64,000 nucleotides of DNA from Phycomyces nitens (taxonomy: Eukaryota > Mucoromycota > Mucoromycetes > Mucorales > Phycomycetaceae): NCBI GenBank assembly GCA_022702545.1, contig JAHRBC010000001.1:3534001-3598000 (forward strand), written 5' to 3'. Of this stretch, positions 56,859 to 64,000 are shown piece after piece. Below the pieces are notes generated by a model that saw only the letters and a list, made by a program, of their open reading frames with translations, was not told the origin of the DNA and searched no databases. Each line of letters begins with the position of its first letter. Position 1 is the first letter of the stretch. The translations under genes were made by a program, and so were the position numbers.

Positions 56859-58748
56859 TTATGCATCTGCTATCTGGGCCTGTGCGAGTCTTGCCTCAAG
56901 ACTGCGCAAAGCTTCTTCCTTGCTCGAAAGCTCGGCTCTCTTCTCCTGGATTTCACGCTGAACCTTGAGTTCGATTTCACGAAGCTGGTGGTGTAAATGT
57001 AATGTCAGTATAGCAAGACAAAACAAACATAAGCAGCAAACATTACCTTTTCTTCCTCCTTTCTCAATTGTTCCTCCTTGAGACGGACGCCCTGGCTTGC
57101 CATGTCGTCTACATTCATGGCAGCATCACTAGAATACAGAATAAGTGATCGCGGTCTTTTGATATGCATTGTACTCACTCTTGATCACCGCCGCTGACTG
57201 TACGACTAAGCTTCTCAGTACGATAATTCTCGTACAAGAAGTCGTGGGTGATTTCCTTGAGATCCTGCAAGTGAGAGCTGCACAGCAAGGGTTAAGACAA
57301 ATCGAATTGTTTATTTAATAGCCTACCTCAGTAGTGCTGATCTCAACCTTCCAAAGTCCGAGTGCTGGGGATTGTCAACTAAAAAGACCTGTAAGTATCG
57401 TTACACACACAACGTGGCTGATGTGTACCTTCAACGGCACCCCACGGGTATTGACGGCCACGCACCGTACGACCGTTCACAACGATCTCTTCATCGCTGC
57501 CAATGATTGAAAAGGGCAGAAGAGCCTAAATCCAGGGGGGGTAAGCAAACATTATCATTTCTGGGACTGTTTTGTGTGCTTGATCCAGTTACTTACTCTC
57601 AGTTCGCTGTTTTCTTCGATAGTGTCCTCATCGTCTTCTTCGACATCATAAGGGAAGTTATAGATTGGGATGTTGTAGTGTTCAATATCTTCCATAATCT
57701 ATTACACGTGGTAAGCACGGTGTTCCACACGGCAGTATGGCTAACCAAAATTGCTTACTCTTCGTTTAAAATCTTTGAGCTCTTGGGGTGTAAGAGAGTC
57801 CGCACGACCAACGACAGGGATAACGTTAACACGAGGGCTGAGACGTCTCATAAGCTCAATGTCGATTTCACGAAGACTAGAGATGATAGGTTTAGTTTGG
57901 GGTTGAATGGGTTCGCCAGTCAACTTACGCATGTCCTGTGGGGGAGATAAAGTAAAGGAGAGCATGGATACGGTTGTCACGGAAACGAGGGTTACGCTTA
58001 ATTCGTGATTCCTCAGCCAGAATATCGTCATATTGTCTCTCGAGATAGGCCACAATCTCGTGGAAGCTAGAGAGAATGTGAGCAAGAGTTAAAAGGTCTT
58101 GTTCGCTTACCATCTTTCGTTGTCAATGTTGTCACCAAAGCCAGGGGTGTCAACAATGGTGAGGGATATTCTAGTCAGAAAAGTATGTAAGGCTGCTGGC
58201 CAACGGATATACTTATATAGAGAGAGTTGAAGATCCAAATCTACCCTCCCTTCCCCTTGCATATAGGCTCCTTATTGCCTTTTTTTTTTCTAGACCCCCT
58301 TGATGTTTTCCGAATATACTTGTCTAGTAATTTACCTGACACCATCTTCATCGAGCTCTACAATGTATATGGTTATTAATCGCTCAACTGGTTTGTACCA
58401 ATGATTCTTACCGACAGATACAGGCTTTATGTTGATACCGGCCTCAATGTGGGCGTCTTCTGGACTGTCACAGACCTTTTTGGCCAGGACACCAGAGTCA
58501 CAAAGGGTGTTTACAAAGGTGGTTCTACCCGTGCCAGAGGAGCCTAGATAATTAATTATCAAATGAGTTTTCTTTTTTATTTAAAATAATAATGCTTCAA
58601 GGCTGGTGCTTACCGACAACCATGAGGGTGAATTGGAATCCTTTTTTGACGTTCTTTCTGCGTCCGCCGAGTCTCTAAAGAAAAGAAAAGAGATGAGATG
58701 ATGATGATAATGATGATGATGGAAAAATGAACAAATTACGTGGGACAT
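56859..58748 (-). CDS. CDC11: Septin, Cdc11/AspA type (13 exons)
   Basis: In coding order: 58748-58740, 58674-58614, 58543-58412, 58357-58336, 58170-58111, 58066-57929, 57876-57759, 57698-57597, 57525-57429, 57378-57327, 57277-57179, 57128-57047 and 56984-56859; 365 aa. A short polybasic stretch (RLGGRRKNVKKG) precedes the P-loop GSSGTGRTT, where the usual Lys is Arg, as in the Cdc11 class. Switch II reads DTPGFGD and the G4 motif is GRAD in place of AKAD. The septin-unique element (RQYPWGAVEVDNPQHSDF, then RLRSALL) is present. The C terminus is a coiled coil (LRKEEEKLREIELKVQREIQ). Cdc11-type septins cap filament-forming heteromers at growth sites and septa. The first exon is only 9 nt and exon 4 only 22 nt, yet both are needed for frame. 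Confidence 0.93.
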
Positions 58749-59256
58749 TTTGAGTAGTTTGTTGTAGAGGAAAGAAGAGGGAAGAAGAGGAGGTAAAAAG
58801 GTTAGGTTTAAATGAAAGGTTTATGCAAAGAGGGGGAGGAACGCTATGAAGCGCAAGAGGAGGAAAAGAGGAGTGAACAAAAGGGGTGACGATGCGTGTG
58901 CTCTTCATAGCAATGCACGTACAATGTCATATCCTTTAGTGTGACACATATTCTGTTATGGTAACTGATCAGCACCTCTAGATGGATACGACAATCCTAA
59001 CCCCCAAAAACCAACCCACTCAGGTTCCGATCCTTGTCTTGCGGCCATTTTTTAGGCGGGGTCGAAAATCAAATATTATTATTATTATTTATGATACTAG
59101 AAATTAATCTGGCGTTTGAATGTATCCATAGCCAACGACAATAATATTGATGATAATGGCTTCTTGCCTAAATTTGATTCCTTGTGGTAGCCCTCAAAAT
59201 AGAAGACCACCTTGCAGCCAGATTATAAACAGCTGGGTTATTCTATGTTCTATACT
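58749..59256. other. Spacer between septin and PPR genes
   Basis: About 500 bases holding the septin promoter (purine-rich GGAAGA/GAGGAG runs at 58770-58880 on the plus strand) and the 3' UTR of the PPR gene. No gene is seen. Confidence 0.5.
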
Positions 59257-60528
59257 CTATCTCCATGCCCCCAGTCTTGCCAATGTCTCTTCAGGTACGC
59301 CTTTTGTGTGTCCATACTCAATCAGTCGATCTACATCCTGTCCCAACCGAGGCCTGTGTTTTGTAGTTTCCATTGTTTTTAGCATGTCCAGAGCTACTCC
59401 CATCCCTTGGCTTGTCCGGCACAGAGCTTCCAGATATATCTGCACATGCTCCCCAGTTGGCAGGAACCCAATCCTCTCCAGGTTACTCCACACATGGGGT
59501 GCCTTGTAACTCTGTCCATTCTCAAGGCAGCTCTTCAGTGCAATTGAAACCATCTCACCATCAACAGCACTCTGGGGTACAATATCAAAGATCTCCAGCA
59601 CTTCTTGGCAATTCTCAACCTGTCCATAGGCCTCCATCAGGGCCCTGTATACCTCAACTGTAGGATCAAAGTAGATGTCCATGCGGATCAGTCTGTGGAT
59701 CTGCTCCAGAACATAATCATCCTTGTATTCTCCACATGCCCGGATCATTGCAACATACGTCTCTGCATTGGGCTTTATGTTCAGTTGGCGCATATCATTG
59801 AACAGGGTCAAGGCAGTCAGCAGTATTGGTTGGGATGTCCCGTCTAGATTGTAGAGTTCATCAGGCCCGTCCTCTACCGTGTATACATAGCTGTTTCCAC
59901 TGCTTTCTCGCTCCCCGGAATTCGTACGGATCGAAAGGTGAGTAAGCGCATTGATCAAGGTAAGGTAGAGTGTGCTGTCAAGAACAACTGTCTTGCTAGT
60001 TGCCATTGACTCGTCAGGTTCATGTCGGTCTCTGAGCTCATAATAGATATCCATAGCCACCTGGTAGCCTCCATCATTTATATATCCCACCATAAGAGAT
60101 GTATATGTACCCAAGGTTGGACTATACTGGCCATCCTGAAAAAAGGCTTTGAACAGCCTTTGTGCCTGAGCAGATTCCCCTCTTTGGGCAAGTGTATCCA
60201 AAAGGGCGTTTAATGTTGCAGTGTCGTAGCTGGGAACGTTGGAAGAAGGGTCGTTTTCAAGCTGTCCGATAGTCTCAAAGATAGCTTCTTCTTCATCAGT
60301 CTTGATGGGCAGTTTCGTGCTCAAGTTCAGATTATTAGTGTCATTTGTGGAATAATAACGCGCCCAGAGAGGCCGTCCCAAAGGCAGAGATCGTGTGGTA
60401 GGGCGCCATGCTGAAAGTCCATGTTCTGAGGCTGCTGGAATATACGAGCGACTACTGGTTCCAATAGCACTAGAAAGGAGACGGCTCGCTCTCTTTAATA
60501 TAGAATGTTGGCCTGGCCTGGAAAGCAT
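59257..60528 (-). CDS. Mitochondrial pentatricopeptide-repeat (PPR) protein
   Basis: An intact intronless frame of 423 codons. The N terminus (MLSRPGQHSILKRASRLLSS) is basic, Ser/Arg-rich and lacks acidic residues for about 60 positions, as in mitochondrial targeting sequences. Degenerate PPR motifs follow: TATLNALLDTLAQRGESAQA, GTYTSLMVGYINDGGYQVAM, LTLFNDMRQLNIKPNAETYV and VEVYRALMEAYGQVENCQEV. PPR proteins bind RNA and typically act in mitochondrial mRNA maturation or translation. The target transcript cannot be inferred. An RNA-binding role is inferred from the family. Confidence 0.88.
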   Translation of the reverse strand: MLSRPGQHSILKRASRLLSSAIGTSSRSYIPAASEHGLSAWRPTTRSLPLGRPLWARYYSTNDTNNLNLSTKLPIKTDEEEAIFETIGQLENDPSSNVPSYDTATLNALLDTLAQRGESAQAQRLFKAFFQDGQYSPTLGTYTSLMVGYINDGGYQVAMDIYYELRDRHEPDESMATSKTVVLDSTLYLTLINALTHLSIRTNSGERESSGNSYVYTVEDGPDELYNLDGTSQPILLTALTLFNDMRQLNIKPNAETYVAMIRACGEYKDDYVLEQIHRLIRMDIYFDPTVEVYRALMEAYGQVENCQEVLEIFDIVPQSAVDGEMVSIALKSCLENGQSYKAPHVWSNLERIGFLPTGEHVQIYLEALCRTSQGMGVALDMLKTMETTKHRPRLGQDVDRLIEYGHTKGVPEETLARLGAWR

Positions 60529-63135
60529 ATTGAAACAACAATGTCATTTGACATTACCGCCAGATGTTTTATTTCTTTGGCAAGACTTGGTATTAGGTTT
60601 CGCTATATGCACCACAAAACCAGACACTTTTATGCTTGCCATTTTACTTGGCCAATAAAATACGTCACTACATTGTGGCTTGTTTTCAGGGGGTTGAGGG
60701 AGGAAGATCCGATTATGAACAATGGAGTGTCAAAGTTAAAGGAGTCCCGTCAGTTTAATAGATGGCTTATATTTCTTTTGCCAATAGATAAACACACACA
60801 CACACACACTGAAAGTATGCATTGTCAAAGATCCTAGTAACTACATGTACTGCGATAGAGATTCTAATGGCCTATAGTTGAGAAAAAGAAGAGTTTTCAG
60901 GGAAAGATTAGGGAGTCTGTAGATTGGGCCCAGGCTTTTTCGGTCTATACACCTGGGTGGCTCTTGATGTTTTAGAAGGAGGTAAAAATATTCACAGGAA
61001 TATTTCAGGTAAACAGCGAAACTGCTTCTAATGATTCTATATACTATTTAAACTCACTTCTAACCCTGAAGGCAGAACTACAGGGTTATTAAACATCATT
61101 TATTGACGTACTACATTTTGCAAGCATCTATTCAATCTCGTATTCAAAAGAGACAACCTCCATATCAAAAAGAATCTTGTGTCTCTTGGTGGTTAGCAAG
61201 GAACATTCTAACAAAAATTAAAGTGCTTCTGGTTCTCTTGTAAACCAACCAAAGGTCTACTATAAAATTAGCCATCTAATGAGGCATGCCTAAAGAGCTT
61301 GTAATGCTTTTTCTCTTTCTATCATAAACTATACAATCTGGAACATTTATATCATGGTCATTACTGCCAAAGACTTGTGTATTGCTTTATATTTTATAAC
61401 TTGAAAGCCATTACATGATTAAATCAATCTCGAGATATTCAAGTGTACCATTGGCATAAAGTATCTTAAATCCAAGAAAATGGACAGTTTGGTCAATAAC
61501 AACTTGACTCAATACCTAGAAATTTGAGAGTGAGTTTTATTAGTGTCATGTAAGAGTTGTTCATGCTATCGACTGTAGCATAGCGCATATCCAACACATA
61601 CATACTTTGGACGAAAAGAAACAGTGTGCAGATGAATATATAGATTTCTGCAATTTCTATAATTACATAGGCGATATAATTATTGGTCGCCACTCTAATA
61701 ATTTATTAATAACTCAGATAATTTTTATAATTTAATAGTAATAACAATAATTTAGATATCTTCTTCAATTCTCAATACCAATTAGCAAAGAAAAAGAGGC
61801 TCATGCCACATTTGGAAAGCTCAGAGCTTTGGAATGCTTGGACATTAAAAGCCTATAGATTCAAAATGTCATTCGATTTTTACAGTAATATATTCTATCC
61901 AAAATATTTTAAGCAAAAAAAAAATCAATATAAATAAACTTTTCCTTATTCTATTCTAAAGTAAAGCTTTTTGTTACTGCCAACCAATTGAAATGTCTTG
62001 TCCGTACTCTTGGGAACTCCAGAAACCATCTCAAGCGCTTATAGTCCTTTATTTTTCAATAACCAAGTTTTTTTTTCAAGCCATAGAAAAGTGTACCGAT
62101 ATCTCAAGGAGCCTTATCTTGTTGCCCAATTGTGTGTTATCTCCGTATATTTCTTCCTTTGAGCCGTTTTCATCTAGAACTATAAATCCATCAATAAACA
62201 GAACCTTTCTTGTATTCTTTATTGTACAAGCCGTTGCGCATGTTTTGGGGGTCTTTAAACTGCGGTGTAGTTTACAAAAAAAAAGCCGTTTTAATTAGGC
62301 AGTATTGGCGAGGGTAAGAAAGCGGCATGCCATAAAATACGTATAATCGACAAGAAATTGTAACCCTAATTTTAAGGTTTGTGTGGTAAAACCACCTTTA
62401 AATACTATTACAAATTGGCTTAACAAAAGCTAGGTAACAAAATCTACTCAAGTAGATTTAAGTTACACTAAGATCTAAAGCCCTATTAACACCCAGTCAA
62501 GCATTTATACGCAAATCCTACAACAGACAGATTTTGAGCTCTTTTACTTTAAAAAATAAATATCAAGTAAAATTGACTTATCGTGTTTTAGTAATTTTGC
62601 TACAGTTTGAAAATTAAAAAAAAAAAAAAAAAACTAATATCCAACATGATGCCGGTACTTAGAAAACACACAACTTGAGTTATCCTTTGTTTCAGTCATA
62701 TGGCTATTATTGCTCATAATATACCATCTGACGGCTGGGTATATAAATACTCACTTTCTAATATTATAGTAGATGCTTTAATGGCTTGATGGCTTGAAAA
62801 AGAGCAATGCATAAAATATCAGTGTTTACATTTTGATGATAAATCTTTTTGTACCCAAGAAATATGGGAGACAATAAGAAAGCAAATTTTGTGATTCAGA
62901 TAATAGAATGCCACAGAACCTAAAATATCCAGAGAGAAATGGTTCAAGTATTTTAAATACATAATAACAACATAGTAGACTTATGATCAAAAGCCATTTT
63001 ACCGTTCCAACCATGCTAGCGCCTCTAATCATTTAGAATAAAAATAAAAAATATTTTGCCTTTTTTAAACAGCTTTTACGCCATCTTATAAGTGTTCAGA
63101 TAAAAGGGCTTTTTTTAAAAAAAAAAAAAAAAACA
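60529..63135. other. AT-rich region without genes
   Basis: About 2.6 kb that I cannot annotate. It contains a short CA repeat (about 60792-60808), poly-A runs near 62617-62633 and 63117-63133, and many TA-rich stretches. A 101-codon plus-strand frame at 61993-62298 has no recognisable features. No tRNA-like or rRNA-like sequence was found. Confidence 0.5.
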
Positions 63136-63143
63136 TATAAATA
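63136..63143 (+). promoter_or_regulatory. TATA box of the RQP zinc-finger gene
   Basis: TATAAATA lies 51 bases upstream of the ATG at 63187, directly after a poly-A tract (63117-63133). Its position supports transcription of the small gene that follows. Confidence 0.5.
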
Positions 63144-63186
63144 CTGAGATACTTTTCATTTGGATTAAGAACCGTCTTACTTTGCT

Positions 63187-63525
63187 ATGGCTGACTTACC
63201 CAACAATACACAATCGAATGAACATGAAGACCAAGGTAAGTAATGTTTAGTAAACTCGGATTATAAAGATTACACATTAAAAATCTATTTGGCATTTCTG
63301 AAAGCTGAAAATACAGACCATGAACCTATTGAAGAAAGCTTTTCACGTATGACTGTTCAAGATAGAAGAAGACAACCAAGACAGCCAAGACAGCCAAGAC
63401 AACCAAGACAACCAAGACAACCAAGACGACACATTCCACCTATTCTACCAGGGCACATTTGCCCCATTTGCTCATTTACAACCGATAGTTTTACAAACTT
63501 TGCTAGACACATGTTATCCCACTAA
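63187..63525 (+). CDS. Small RQP-repeat protein with one C2H2-type zinc finger
   Basis: Exons 63187-63235 and 63305-63525 encode 89 aa. The N-terminal half is acidic (MADLPNNTQSNEHEDQ, ENTDHEPIEESF). A perfect tandem of about five Arg-Gln-Pro units follows (63371-63424 at the DNA level, 9-bp units CAAGACARC). The C terminus is a single C2H2-like finger (CPICSFTTDSFTNFARHMLS plus His), spaced C-x2-C-x12-H-x3-H, with the final histidine as the last residue. The intron is canonical GT-AG, and a TATA box is well placed. I do not recognise a family; the basic RQP tract could bind nucleic acid. It may be a lineage-specific gene. Confidence 0.65.
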
Positions 63526-64000
63526 AGTCTCGAAACAAGTCTTGAGATTATTAGACATTGAATTTTCTTCAATATTTATGCATTACTTTCTCTTGTTTTT
63601 TGTATCCTAATACCCTCTTACATTCGATTCATCTTTTATTTATTCTTTTCTCTTATTTTCATATCCCCAATATATGCCATATGTCTTCCTAGTGGAAATC
63701 ATGTATATTTTTATTGATTATAATAAAAATATAATAGTATTTATCTCTTTAGTTTAGGTCTTATTAGCTGCTGCTCTTAAAAGCAGATTAAATTACATTG
63801 AAGCAGACCCATAGTTATGAGATACAAGCTCGTATGATCTCATTCAGAGTAATTGCAACTGTGAGAATCTTACATGGCTTTACATGGCTACCCTTTGTAT
63901 TGTGTAATTGGTTCCATGGATATAATAGCGTGGGATTATATTGTATGTAAGCGAGTCATTATATTGCTTAAAAATATTCAAGCCATAATTAAATGCTTCA
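63526..64000. other. AT-rich right flank
   Basis: The remaining 475 bases probably hold the 3' UTR of the zinc-finger gene. Nothing else is seen. Confidence 0.5.

Noticed and set aside
63360..63430. Short regular repeat considered as a CRISPR-like array
   Set aside because: The 9-bp units are contiguous, without spacers, and encode RQP repeats in a eukaryotic gene.

Overview
This window is nuclear DNA of a filamentous fungus, most likely an early-diverging one (Mucoromycota, probably Mucorales). The evidence is AT-rich intergenic DNA, very intron-dense genes with 45-110 nt introns, and a typical fungal gene set: a septin of the Cdc11 type, a CaaX-terminated Skt5/Chs4-like chitin synthase regulator, a Kre9/Knh-domain wall protein, a Tea1-like kelch protein and the ribosome-associated Hsp70 Ssz1. 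The phylum assignment is inference; no rRNA or tRNA gene was seen to confirm it. By hand I could place about 105 introns in 17 spliced genes, and nearly all models close with consistent phases. Nine of these introns begin with GC instead of GT, an unusually high share.

Layout. 0.45-16.4 kb: a GPI-anchored LRR protein whose LRRs are each on one 72-nt exon, a Kre9/Knh protein, an RMND1-like mitochondrial DUF155 protein, Ssz1, a Tea1-like kelch/polyQ coiled-coil protein (minus) and the SSU-processome factor Lcp5/neuroguidin. 16.5-30.2 kb: a gene-poor, very AT-rich stretch interrupted by cytosolic aspartyl-tRNA synthetase (18.1-20.0 kb). It holds two decayed Tc1/mariner elements, one of them split by a solo LTR with an almost perfect 5-bp target duplication, and a GC-rich tandem array of eight 261/262-bp units. 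30.3-38.7 kb: ATP synthase epsilon, the DNA polymerase zeta catalytic subunit Rev3 (18 exons) and a 3-hydroxyisobutyrate-dehydrogenase-like enzyme. 39.3-47.2 kb: a disordered basic protein, a claudin/SUR7-like tetraspan with microexons, a NAB-N-terminal-domain-like protein and the Skt5-like SEL1 protein. 48.3-60.5 kb: a glucuronokinase fused to a degenerate nucleotidyltransferase, gamma-tubulin complex component GCP5, a GNAT acetyltransferase, a Cdc11-type septin and a PPR protein. 60.5-64 kb: mostly empty, ending with a tiny RQP-repeat zinc-finger protein.

Themes. Several neighbours concern cell shape and wall (septin, Skt5-like, Tea1-like, Kre9/Knh, tetraspan, and glucuronokinase, which could feed UDP-glucuronate into glucuronan-rich walls). 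Others are translation and mitochondrial housekeeping. Nothing indicates an operon or a secondary-metabolite cluster. No CRISPR, phage or plasmid features are present.
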